64,000 nucleotides of DNA, from contig RCTD01000015.1 of assembly GCA_014898415.1 (NCBI GenBank), positions 1,425,942 through 1,489,941 of the forward strand, read 5' to 3'. Numbering within the stretch: position 1 is the stretch's first letter; the number at the start of each line of letters is the position of its first letter. A program made the position numbers and the translations under genes. Of this stretch, positions 1 through 10,608 are shown piece by piece. The stretch is from Stromatinia cepivora (taxonomy: Eukaryota > Ascomycota > Leotiomycetes > Helotiales > Sclerotiniaceae). The notes under the pieces were generated by a model that did no database searches, was not told the origin of the DNA, and saw nothing but the letters and a program-made list of their open reading frames with translations.

Positions 1-950
1 ACATAGGGGAAAAGTGTCTTTTCAATTGTTGAAATAGCTTGGGACATTGAAATGTGTATGTGGTAGCAGCTCGGAACTATAGGGAAAGGTACCAAATTTC
101 GTGCATTACTCGGGGAACAGTAAATTCAACCATTTTGCGAACACCGATCCGAGCACCGGATATGATGAAAAGAAGATTTTTTCAATAGTTGAAATAATCT
201 CGGACATTGAAAACCATGATATCTGGTCTCGATTGCGCACCCCGCTATTTCCTCGCTGAGCAGGGCGTATGGCTCACATGGCCTAGCTCTGGACCATCCA
301 TGCAGTTCATCAACTTCAAAAAATCTATCAAGTCATGAGGTACTACACAATCACAACGAAAGCGGAACGAAGAAGCCATTTTCAAAGAACCCCAAAGAGT
401 TTGAAGATTGCCTCAGAATACTATCCGAAGGCCTGAAAAATCTCCAATGCATCCACAGGATTGTATACACCACCAAATCAGAAGCGTGTAATGCCCAAAT
501 CGATTGATGTGACTAGAGACTTCGATGATATATGATGCAAGACACAGTATGAGGCGATGGAGGAAGGAAGTCAATGGTACCACCAGACCAGATAAGTCCT
601 AAATCAAGCCAAACAACAGACCAATCTCCAATCTTTACATCTAGTATTCCGATGCCATGTTAAATTTGATTGTCGAACTGTGATCCGTGACATTGAAAAT
701 TGTATGTTAAGATGGATTCTGGGCTAGTATCAACAAGTCGTCAGTAAAAATATCCACTAGTGTATCCCGGTAAAATAGTAGCCTTATATTACTCATCCAC
801 TATTTAAGGCTGTAACATTATTTTTTTCGGGGCTAGTATAGTCGCTTATGATTTTGGCCGGCACAATGGAAATATTCGTTCTTTTCTCCATTGAAAGTTC
901 TTGAAGTTCTTGGTCGACAATTAACAATCCATCACCAAATAATCGTCAAG
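1..950. other. Upstream intergenic region with a short imperfect repeat
   Basis: I see no coding region here. A roughly 38-bp unit occurs twice in direct orientation, near 17-55 and 174-212. Each copy holds a small palindrome (TTCAAtnGTTGAA) followed by GACATTGAAA, and a partial third copy lies near 688-700. The 3' part must contain the promoter of the ribosomal protein gene that starts at 951. No TATA element was identified with confidence. Confidence 0.4.
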
Positions 951-2045
951 ATGGGGTATGTACATTTGATATTTCATTATTTCTTTTCAATATGCTATTG
1001 AAATACTTTGGCTCTCTATTTCATGGGATAATTGCGATTGAAAGTGGAGAAAATGCGCCCAACTTCCCTCCAGCCAATTCTTAACGGATTGAATCAACGA
1101 CAACATATTTTGAATCGCAAAAAAAAAAAAATAGAACTCCAGCTAACAACAAAAAAAAAAAATTTAGACGCGTTATACGCAACCAAAGAAAGGGCCGTGG
1201 CTCAATCTTCACAGCCAATACCAGATTGAACAAGGCACCAGCTCAATTCAGAACTCTCGACTATGCTGAGAGACACGGTTACGTACGTGGTGTCGTGAAG
1301 GACATCATCCACGACCCAGGACGTGGTGCTCCTCTCGCCAAGGTTGTCTTCCGCGATCCATACAGATTCAAGCTCCACACCGAGACCTTCATCGCCAACG
1401 AAGGAATGTACACCGGACAATTCATCTATGCTGGAAAGAACGCCAACCTCACAGTCGGAAACATTCTCCCTCTCGGATCTGTTCCAGAAGGTACCGTTAT
1501 CTCCAACGTTGAGGAGAAGGTAGGCGACCGTGGTGCGTTGGGGCGTACCTCTGGTAACTATGTCACCGTCATCGGACACAACCCTGATGAGGGCAAGACT
1601 CGTGTCAAGCTCCCATCCGGTGCCAAGAAGGTCATCAAGAGCAGCGCCCGTGGAATGATTGGTATCGTTGCTGGTGGTGGAAGAACCGACAAACCCCTCT
1701 TGAGTACGTTTCCCAGGCCCGATCGTTGATTAAGGATATGGGAAGTTCAGTATACTGACTGTAAATTACAGAGGCATCCCGTGCTAAGCACAAGTTCGCC
1801 GTCAAGCGTAACTCATGGCCAAAGACTCGTGGTGTTGCCATGAACCCCGTTGACCATCCTCACGGAGTATGTAAAATCTGCCATTTGTACCAGAAACAAG
1901 CGCTAATAAAAAATAGGGTGGTAACCATCAACATATTGGTAAAGCATCCACAATCTCAAGATATGCCGCACAAGGTCAAAAGGCTGGTCTCATTGCCGCG
2001 AGAAGAACTGGTCTGTTACGTGGTACCCAAAAGGTCAAGGATTGA
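951..2045 (+). CDS. RPL2: 60S ribosomal protein L2 (uL2, eukaryotic L8)
   Basis: Component of the large cytosolic ribosomal subunit that contacts 23S/25S rRNA close to the peptidyl-transferase centre. Four exons were rebuilt: 951-955, 1168-1703, 1772-1866 and 1917-2045, giving 254 aa, the normal length for the family. The mature start reads [14 protein letters not shown]. The family signature with the functionally important histidines, [16 protein letters not shown], spans the last intron, and the C-terminus ends [11 protein letters not shown]. The first coding exon is only 5 nt (ATGGG), so the start codon is separated from the body by a 212-nt intron; this is why a simple ORF scan misses the N-terminus. 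Identity is near certain from continuous conserved sequence across all exons. The exact 5' splice choice rests on restoring the conserved MGRVIR start. Confidence 0.96.
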
Positions 2046-2514
2046 GCGAGTTGAGGGGGTTTTCATTGCTTCGGATATGTTGGGCCTGCATCTTTGTAAT
2101 TTGGGATGGATCTCAGCGAGGATGACAGAAAAGACTTCAGCCAAACAAATCTTGTGTGCTCTGGCATGATTTACTAGTGATCAGGAGATCGTGATGGCAT
2201 GTTAACAGACACCATGCAAAATGAATTGATGGCTTTTCTACCAACTTGATATCAAGAATCTGAACAGAGTAATCCCCAGTGACCGAATTCTACTTTCACA
2301 AACCCAATTGCATATTTTGTGCACTTTGTTAGTTGGAGTAACAATACTTCTTGGTTTTGAAATGTCCTACACCAGAAGATTCGTTTCTCGCTGTGGGCCT
2401 TTGTCTTTTAGAACCCCAGTCAAAATCCAACCCCACCAAATCTTTCTTCACCGCACAGTAGCCCCGCCATCAAAACACAACATCCTAAAATATACCAGCA
2501 AAGCTATAGTAACT

Positions 2515-3868
2515 ATGTCTGGAACTAAAGAATACGCCCTCCTTTGTTTGGAGAACCCATTGCTTGGTAAGTAGAGATGGGGCCCCACCAATCTTCACAG
2601 TGTATCACCCTTGGACGGACAACCTATAGCTCTCAACAGCTTTTGAATGTAGAAGATTTTCAAGTCTCGAGTCCATCTACTCTCAAGAGGGAGGAATCTC
2701 TTCACCCGGACTTCGAACCAAGCCTCTGCCATATACATCCTAAAACTAAAACTAACCTTGATCCCCAGATATCCAAGCCCAAGGAGACCAAGCTCTTCTC
2801 GACAAATACGGCCTCAAACCCAACGATGCCATCCTCGCCGAAGAAAAGCACATCCCCATCTACGAAGATCTCCTCAACAACTACTCTGCCAAACTGATTG
2901 CCGGAGGCGGAGCCCAAAACACCGCTCGCGGAGCTCAATACATTCTCCCACCCAACAGCGTTGTATTCCTCGGCGGAGTCGGCGACGACAAATACGCCGC
3001 CATTCTCCACGATGCCGTCAAGACCGCCGGTCTCCGCGTTGAATATCGTGTTGATAAAACTCAACCTACTGGACGATGTGGTGTTGTCATCACCGATCAC
3101 AACCGATCTATGTGTACCGATTTGGGCGCTGCAAACCACTATGATTTGGACCATTTGAAGTCGCCTGAGGTGTGGAAGTTGGTTGAGGGTGCCACGCATT
3201 ATTTTGTCGGTGGATACCATTTGACTGTGTGCCCACCAGCCATTCAAGCTCTTGCTGAAGAAGCTGCCAAGAATAACAAAGCATTTGTCTTTTCTCTCTC
3301 GGCACCATTTATCTCTCAGTTCTTCAAGGAGCCTCTTGATGCCACCGCACCATACTGGGATTACGTTATTGGTAACGAGACTGAGGCTTTGGCGTGGGCA
3401 GAAAGCCACGGTGTTGAGTCTAAGGATATCAAGGAGATTGCCAAGGCATTGGCCGCTTTGCCAAAGGAGAATAAGAAGAGAGAGAGAGTGGCTATTATCA
3501 CACAAGGAACTCTTCCTACTGTTGTGGCAGTCAATGGACAAGATGTTAAGGAATACCCCGTTCACGCCATCGAAAAGAGCTTGATCAACGATACTACAGG
3601 TGCAGGAGATGCTTTCGCCGCTGGATTTACTGCTGGTTTGGTAGCTGGAGAGTCCCTCGAGCAATGCGTTGACCAAGGGCAATGGTTAGCTAAGTTGAGC
3701 ATCCAGGAGTTGGGTCCTTCGTAAGTTTTTCAATCATTCTATACATGCACCTCTCACTTATATTTTGGAACATCGGTGTACAACTTTATCAAATTGTCTA
3801 GATTACAGACTAACGATATTTGTAGATTTCCCTTCCCTAAGCAGACTTACAAGCCCACCAGCCAATAG
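2515..3868 (+). CDS. ADO1: Adenosine kinase (PfkB family)
   Basis: Phosphorylates adenosine to AMP with ATP, recycling adenosine from the methyl cycle; cytosolic or nuclear. Exons 2515-2566, 2769-3720 and 3826-3868 give 348 aa, the family length. Visible signatures: the N-terminal substrate-binding start SGTKEYALLCLENPLLDIQ, the glycine-rich PfkB motif AGGGAQNTARGAQ and the C-terminal catalytic motif DTTGAGDAFAAGF with the base Asp in GAGD. The last exon adds the usual FPFPKQTYKP tail. The chosen ATG (2515) matches the usual start of the family. In-frame ATGs at 2308 and 2362 lie upstream without an intervening stop and would add an Arg-rich leader. A long antisense frame over exon 2 is a shadow. 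Lies tandem to RPL2, 470 bp downstream of it. Confidence 0.95.
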
Positions 3869-4296
3869 GTATCTATGAGTTATTTCCCATTCTGATTCTA
3901 GACGGCGTTCGGGTGATGGTTTCAACAACAGGAGCGTCTACAATCGAAATGATGTAGTGCATGATGCATGACCTTATGATCCTCCACGATCAAGTTATAG
4001 AGCTAGCGTGTCTTTAGAAACCCAATAAAACGTTATTTACCCATATCTGCTTTGATATTTTTCAGTTACAGCTTCTGACTGTGGTTTTCCTACAATGTGC
4101 TGATGAATTCTGCTTGCTGATGACTGTCTGATGATTCCTGATGATGACCTCGACTGTGTAAGGGCAAAGACTGCTTACTGATTTGTGATGACAGACACGA
4201 GAGTGTTTGTTGTCGGATGAAGATGTGTGGTGGTGACAATATCAAATTGGTGGTCTGTAATGAATCATCGAATGATTCATAGTAATAACTTGATAA

Positions 4297-6954
4297 TCAG
4301 CCTCGGTAACCTTGTCCAGCCGGAGGTGTACGATTGCTGTTATCGGTCTGACTGTTCCAGAGTGAGCTCTGTAACATTGTAGTTCGGTCATAATCGCTAG
4401 CACCTGGATAGATAGTACTATCATGGCCATTGAAAGATGGGCGACCCAAGGTCCTATCATAGTATGCCTTTGGCGGAGAATTATTTGCGTAGATGCTGCT
4501 GTTTGTTGAGAACACTGATGACGAGAGTGACATAGGTTCAAACTGCTTAGCCAAAGACTCCTGCGACATCTGGTTAACGGGCTTGGACGTATCGAAAGAT
4601 GACAACCGGCCCCTTGTATACGACGTCGCAACACCATTTGAGCTTCGTCGTTGCATCCTAGTCATGTTGTCGAGCGCCGCAGCGGCAGCAAGCTGCTCTC
4701 TGTTGGTTGAGTAATTCATCGATGAAAATCCACCAGAACTTGAAGGCTTTTCGGGACTGATGGTTCGAAGCTCATTAGGCTTGGGCGTGAAGGGCGAGCC
4801 CCAGATGCCAGGCAAACTTGGAAAGGCTTTGGTCGGTGTAATATGGTTACTAGCCGATAGACGTGTTCTTTCAGAGCCAATGGGCGCAAATACTGCATTT
4901 GCAGTGGAGCTACTCATACCATAAGACGTATCGTCACGAGGAGCAAGACTTGCAGGCTCGAGTAAATCGTCCACCATGCGATTCATCTCACTATCCATGA
5001 TGCCCAGAGAATCTGATGCTGCAACATTCTCGTTACCGGTCTTCGTGTAGTTCTGCACAGTGTAAGTGGGCTCCGCTGGCTGGCTTGGCATTACAGATAT
5101 ATCTGACGTGGGGCTCATAGCGCTTTCGGTACCATAGGTAAATCTACCATCGTCGGTCATGATGATTGGACATGGTTTTTCAAAATGAAGAGCCATGCCA
5201 GCTCGTAAGATATCCCGAATACGGGAATAGTTCTCGTTATCAGGTTGTCGAATGATACCATCAGAGATACGAGGTTTCAAAAAACCATCATCTTTATTGT
5301 AAAGACTGTACTCTTCCAAACCACAAGGCGGGTCTCGGAGAGGCTTGAATCCGACAGTGTGTTCGTCTTCAGGCAACAGATATGGAAGATAAGGAAGGGA
5401 TGCCACGGGAAAGAAGTTAACCAAGGCGGAAAGCGCATCTGCGGCTGTTTTCCACATATTCTGGATATGACCGACTAAGCGGCCTGTAGACTCCTGGTCA
5501 ATTCCGTTTCCAAGGCCGACAAGGACGAGACGTTGGGAGATAATCCAGGCGAAGTATTGACGAATACCGGGGAGGACCCTAATTGCGACTGGGCTGAGCT
5601 TTTCAAAGGAATCACCGGAAGAATCTGTGGCGGTCAAAGACTCCAGATTTTCGGCATCAGCTGCATCGGCAAGTTCTGAGATAAGTGCTCGTAGCAAAAC
5701 GCAGAATACCTGCAGGTTGAAGCCAAGAAGAAAATAGAATGATTTCTTGAGGTCATCAGTTACACCACCCTCTGCTTCTACACATTATGTTAAAAAATTT
5801 ACATGAAAAATGAAATCGGGAGAAAAGTGATCAACTTGCCAGTAAGCCTTTGGGTTGCCAGATAATTCGCAGCCATATTGATCAGCACCAGCTTGTTCAA
5901 GGTTTCCTCGAAGGACTGGTCCTTCAAGGCTGAGACCAATTGACTCAAAACTTCATTCTCCAACTCTCCTTGCGTAGAGAATTCCACACCCTTATAAAAT
6001 CTTGCTTGGAGTCTTACGAACCAAATGACCAGAGCGGACTCAACGGGTGCTGGGCGACGTCTACTCTGTCTCTCCTTCTCCCAGGTGGTAGATATTTTTT
6101 TGTACTCAATAGCCAGGTTTCCACGAGCCAATGTATGGGGTTCTTTGACAGCAACTGCGCGTAATAGATAGTACAATGCGTCGAGATGGCTGCCATCAGC
6201 GAGAGCAATGACTGCCATTTGGTTGTGGGCATTGCCAGAATCAGGATAAAGGGCTTCGGCTAGATGATAGTATCCCAGGGCGGGATCCCAGCTGCGTTCC
6301 TTGATTCTCAAGTCATTTCGATATCTACTCAAGTCTCCGAGGCGAAGTAATGTGAAGTGACAGGACAGCTTCAGAAGATGTTCAAGAGTTTTGCTGGCTT
6401 TGATCGGCTTGTCCACGGACAGCGGGCTCAGAGAAAGGCGATTTGCGATACGTTGCAACGCAGGAAGAGGGCCAAAGTGAGAAGCAACACGCTGAATATA
6501 TCCCTTGTAGAAATACTGGCTCTCCTTGAGGAAATCGACATAGTGTTTCTCCAACTTTCGGCGCTCCACAGCACGGCGTTTCTGTTCTGCGGAACGGTAA
6601 TGAGCTACAAACTTCCGATATCGAGAATTAATTAGACTGTGTGAGTCCCAGAGACGATGTTGTACACGCTGCTTAGTAGCATATTCGAAGTCGCTAAAGA
6701 TAACTGCTTCACAAGCAATGCGCAACCTAAGATGGTTAACTGGTGCGATAAAGACAAGAATGCATTAACGAACTGTGTGAGAAGATGTTGAATATCTTCA
6801 AATGTAGGAGAATCCTTGTTCAACTGCGATTGTAACTCCTTCTCGATCTTTTGTGCAACGCTGAGGGGTTACAAGTTAGTGTGAATCGACATCATAGTGC
6901 GACCGCGACAACAGGAACTCACAGCCAATTTTGTTGAATGGAAGAATTATCCAT
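4297..6954 (-). CDS. EST1/SMG7-like protein (14-3-3-like TPR fold, NMD/telomere factor), one apparent frameshift
   Basis: Family of EST1, EBS1, SMG5/6/7: adaptor proteins in nonsense-mediated decay and telomerase recruitment. Exons on the minus strand: 6954-6923, 6861-6774, 6726-5840 and 5777-4297. With one base removed the product is 828 aa. The core reads DFEYATKQRVQHRLWDSH, then a helical-repeat DNA/RNA-binding domain with NAHNQMAVIALADGSHLDA and AVKEPHTLARGNL, then a Ser-rich, probably disordered C-terminal third. The N-terminus runs MDNSSIQQNWLVAQKIEK and then must shift frame to KELQSQLNKD: the run AAAGGAG at 6842-6836 has one extra A. The third intron (5839-5778) uses a GC donor. The donor at 6773 (GTTCGT) is weak, so that junction is less certain. 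Convergent with the adenosine kinase gene. Confidence 0.85.
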
Positions 6955-8037
6955 AGCTCAAGCTCCTTGGGTGATTGCAAAGGATCCCAAGGTCGACTTA
7001 TTGTTAAGTTGATTTTTGTCTTCCTACACCAGAATAAAAGTTGTAGGAGTTGGCCATGGAGTCTGGTGGGAAAATAAATGTGAGGGAAGGTCACAAATTG
7101 AGGTTTGGGGAAATTTGCAAAAAAAATCAAGGTGAATCCAGATTTAATCAAATTAATTCACTATCAAGTAATCGCTTCAAGGGATTAAGCAAGACTGATA
7201 TGGCAAAAAGACTTTATGGTCTTTCTGGGCCTTATGCTTATGGGAATACATGAGGGAAATGAGGGGAAAGGAAATCAATGATGAATTATGATCGAAGTGA
7301 TGTTTCTCAGTACGTACCGGTGGTTTTAGTCAATTTCGCCCATTACTAGTACACATACAGTTTTCTGCCACCACACCGCCTTTTTCCCTGGATACCAAAA
7401 ACGAAGCACGTGCAAGCTAACTTTTTTGAAGAACAGCACAAACGAACGGGTTGATTGTTCTAAATTATTTGAAATATTCAAAAGTTTTATATTATTAATT
7501 TCAATATAATTATTCGGGGTGAGCTGGCGCTCACAATGTCTTAGAGCCCTTTGTTCCATTTGATCATGTGATCATGTGATCATGTGATACTAACAAAAAA
7601 ATCAAGCAAGTATAGAACAAAAAAGCATATGATATTTAACGTTATAACAAAATCGAAAAAAAACCCCGCAGGAGGATTTTATTCGCGGGCTCTAGAATGT
7701 GGTTGGTGAGATGATAGGTGTGTTTGTTATGACAAAGTTTACACCATTGCGACGAGACCTCCAGTTTATGAGGAGAATTCGCATCGAGGTATTTTTACCT
7801 GAATGCTATGGTAATTAACGAGTTCCCCCCCACAACAGCATGAACACACCTGTTCTCAGATTTCTACCCTCAATTGCTCTTATCGACTAGTTTCGATATT
7901 TGGACTATAAGTGAGGACACTATTAATCATCGAAGGTAAAGAAGGAAGTTAGAAGTAAAGGGAAAACTATTTTTCAATAATAGAGTAATTCCCCCGCATC
8001 TTATCTCTCTTTTTCTTTCCTTTCATCTTGTTACACC
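6955..8037. promoter_or_regulatory. Divergent intergenic region between EST1-like and ZNF511-like genes
   Basis: About 1.1 kb with no supported gene; the ORFs here lack recognisable content. It contains a CACGTG hexamer near 7,408, an AT-rich stretch at about 7,450-7,520 and the triple octamer at 7,561-7,588 listed separately. By position it must hold the promoters of both flanking genes. Confidence 0.5.
7561..7588. repeat. Triple TGATCATG octamer
   Basis: Three exact head-to-tail copies of TGATCATG followed by TGAT, inside a divergent promoter region. TGATCA is palindromic, so each unit could be a dimeric protein site. No binding factor can be named from sequence alone. Confidence 0.7.
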
Positions 8038-8934
8038 ATGACAAAACGTTTACGAGATGAAGAGTTTGATGATCCTTCTTCTCCAGATTCGGGGATCATA
8101 GAGAGCCCCAATACATCGGTAACACAGGAAACACAAGCTACCTCAATCTCTACTCCTTCAGCCTCCTCCAAAATTGTCCACCTTGATCAGGAGAGCGGCG
8201 AAGGCCCATCAATAATGCGGTGCTCTTTGCCAGGTCATCACCGGACATTATCCTTCCTTTCATACGATGAATATGAAGTACACTACAAGAAGTCTCACAT
8301 GAACCGATGTTTGGAATGTCGCAAGAACTTTCCTTCGGAACACTTTCTTAACCTTCACATCGAGGAAAATCACGATGCGTTGGTTAGTGTCAGAAAGGAC
8401 AGAGGAGAAAAGATTGTAAGAGAACCCTTGAGCGTGTCTAGTTTATATCTACTAATTCTCAAGTAGTATTCTTGTTTTGTTGAAGACTGTGATAGAAAAT
8501 GCTCAACTCCTCAAAAGAGACGTATGCATCTCATCGACAAACACATGTTTCCTCAGCAGTATGACTTCTTCGTTGTGAATGACGGCATTGATCACAAAAG
8601 CTCCATGCTCAGATCAGGACGCCATGGACATCGAAGACACAGCTCAGCAGTACAAATGAAACTCGAAGAAGTTAAGCAACGCGCCGCCACTACTGAGCTT
8701 ACTTCGAGCAAGCAAGGTACTGAAGGAGGGGAATTTACTAGTAGACCTAATGACCCCTCAGTGCTGAGAGAGAATGATGGCATGGAAGGATTCGAGGCAG
8801 CACCAGTAGTTCCCGAGCAAGAAGATGACCAAATGAAAGGTCTGGAAACAGCCATGTCAGCGCTGAGATTTGTTCCGAGCAGTGTCAGGTTTGGAAGAGG
8901 GCGTGGAAGGGGAAGGGGATTTAGCAGGGCCTAA
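8038..8934 (+). CDS. ZNF511-like C2H2 zinc-finger protein
   Basis: Exons 8038-8415 and 8467-8934 give 281 aa. An N-terminal Ser/Thr-rich segment is followed by three C2H2-like fingers: around residues 60-85 (MRCSLPGHH... with HYKKSH), then CLECRKNFPSEHFLNLHIEENH, then across the splice junction CFVEDCDRKCSTPQKRRMHLIDKH. The C-terminus is acidic and then ends in an RGG-like GRGRGRGRGF tail. The spacing of three fingers followed by the MFPQQYDFFV segment is the pattern of ZNF511-family proteins, whose role is poorly defined; nucleic-acid binding is inferred. The start is the first ATG after a pyrimidine-rich leader. Divergent from the EST1-like gene, convergent with ATG101. Confidence 0.83.
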
Positions 8935-9379
8935 TATGACATGGATTAACGATTTTTTGATGTTACGAGAATTAAGGGAGTCTATATTGGCACATGAGCA
9001 CTTATTCTATTTCACGAAACTCATGAATATGTAGCATGTGAGACTCCCATAATGAACGAGCAATGAATTCCATAGGTATGACTATAGTAACATGCATCAT
9101 TGTCTAAATGAAGTTGATTACTAAATGGAGTGGAATATATGAATGTCTGAATATCTGAATATCCAATCTTAGTCTTGTTTATCTTAACAGGGTTAGAAGT
9201 TGGGAAAGGGGGGAATTGCATAATGCCTCATGTCACCACTACATGTGGAGAATATGTGTAGAGTTCATAATTTTCGAATAAAAAACAATTCATATTGGGT
9301 ATCTGTTTCCAAAGTATCCTCTATCCAGCTCCGAAACTCCAAAACCATTATTTACAATGCCCATGCTCATCTTGTTGCT

Positions 9380-10198
9380 TCAAAATATACTCATACGAGC
9401 TCCCCAGCTATCTCCTCTTGGGTTTATTGTAATCTGATAAGGAAACGGGTTTGCCTCGTTCGTAGTAATAGGCGGAATATGATCTTTCTCCATGTTAACC
9501 GTTGTCACGATCTTCATTGCCGCTTTCAGTAACATAGCTTCCATCGCACTTCTGACCTTTGCTCGTTCTGTAGGGCACAGTGTGAGCCAGCCATAGGCAT
9601 ATTATAGATCATTCGAAAATCCTTACCACTCTCTGTTCGCGGAGTCGCTAATGTAACATCCAAAGTCCACTGTTCCCAACATACCTCTTCCTCCTTTTTT
9701 ATCCAAGTCAGCAATGAAGTATTTCGAATAGAAAGAATACGATCCGGATCATCGGAATTGTACTCCAGACTCAACATACTCCTTTCGTAAACCAAGCCTT
9801 TCTTCGTTTTTTCTCGAAAAATTGAACAGCCATTTGTCCTCTCACACCAGTATTTCTCGCGCCGAGATCTGAGTCGGTGTCTAGTTGCCGCACCAGAGCA
9901 GCGGTCCTTTGATCGATAAGTGTTTCAATTTCAACATTCTCAATATATGGCAGAGTCATGTCGAGAACATCGCGATTCTTTGGTCTAATAGAAGGGAAGA
10001 AACGGTGGAAGAAAATGGTATGTAGAATGCCTATATAGGAGTCGAGTTAGCAGGCGCATTAATAATGGCATGCTATGTTATGCCGGTGCTGATGATGTCA
10101 ATGAAACACAGTTGCTGCTTGCCTCTAATGACCTCTCTCACTGAGCTTGGGTCAGCAAACACCTCAATAATATATTCGGGTGGTCTGCGCTGATCCAT
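9380..10198 (-). CDS. ATG101: Autophagy protein Atg101
   Basis: HORMA-fold partner of Atg13 in the autophagy-initiation (Atg1/ULK) complex. It is present in most fungi and animals but absent from budding yeast. Exons 10198-10123, 10030-9780, 9693-9627 and 9567-9380 give 193 aa. Conserved blocks follow in order: PPEYIIEVFADPSSVREVI, RGILHTIFFHRFFPSIRP, LIDQRTAALVRQLD, VQFFEKKRRKAWF, EEEVCWEQWTLDVTLATPRT and a PFPYQITI segment near the C-terminus. The first intron (10122-10031) has a GC donor (G|GCAAGC): only this junction restores the highly conserved RGILHTIFFHRFF, and the nearest GT donor leads to a stop. Divergent from PEX3 with 410 bp between starts. Confidence 0.93.
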
Positions 10199-10608
10199 TG
10201 TCAGTATTCAATCTTCTCATTTGTGTTTGATGTGTTTTGTTGTTTTCAGAGTTTGATCGTGCACTTTGAAAGCTTTGGTCTTTGTGCATTTACATGGAGG
10301 GGTAGGAAGTTATGCAATAGAATGCAATAGTGTAAAACTAGATTCCTTATCCTTGAATCTGTCCTGTGAAATCACAGCCGAGTTGTGGAGTTTGGTTGTG
10401 GCTGGTAATTCAACATCCTCGGCCGCAAGACAACAAAGGGACTCTAGCTTTCTCAGAAACTTTGATAAATCTTATCATTCAACATTCAACATTGAACATT
10501 CAATACTATTTTATTTTATCTTATTTCCATTTTCAACCTTTTGAACAATCATTTTTTTAACGTTATGTGATTGTGGTCTTATTCTTTTTCTGAAAAAGAA
10601 ACAGAATC
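10199..10608. promoter_or_regulatory. Shared divergent promoter of ATG101 and PEX3
   Basis: The 410 bp separating the two start codons must carry both promoters. A short tandem stretch based on ATTCAACATT lies at about 10,477-10,502 on the PEX3 side, followed by a T-rich block. No other recognised element. Confidence 0.5.

Noticed and set aside
2702..3682. 326-codon minus-strand ORF
   Set aside because: Exactly antisense to adenosine kinase exon 2; codon-bias shadow.
6720..6740. CTTAGG in the EST1-like gene considered as a Ty1/EST3-type +1 frameshift site
   Set aside because: It overlaps a plausible splice acceptor, lacks the C after AGG, and the needed shift lies upstream at AAAGGAG.
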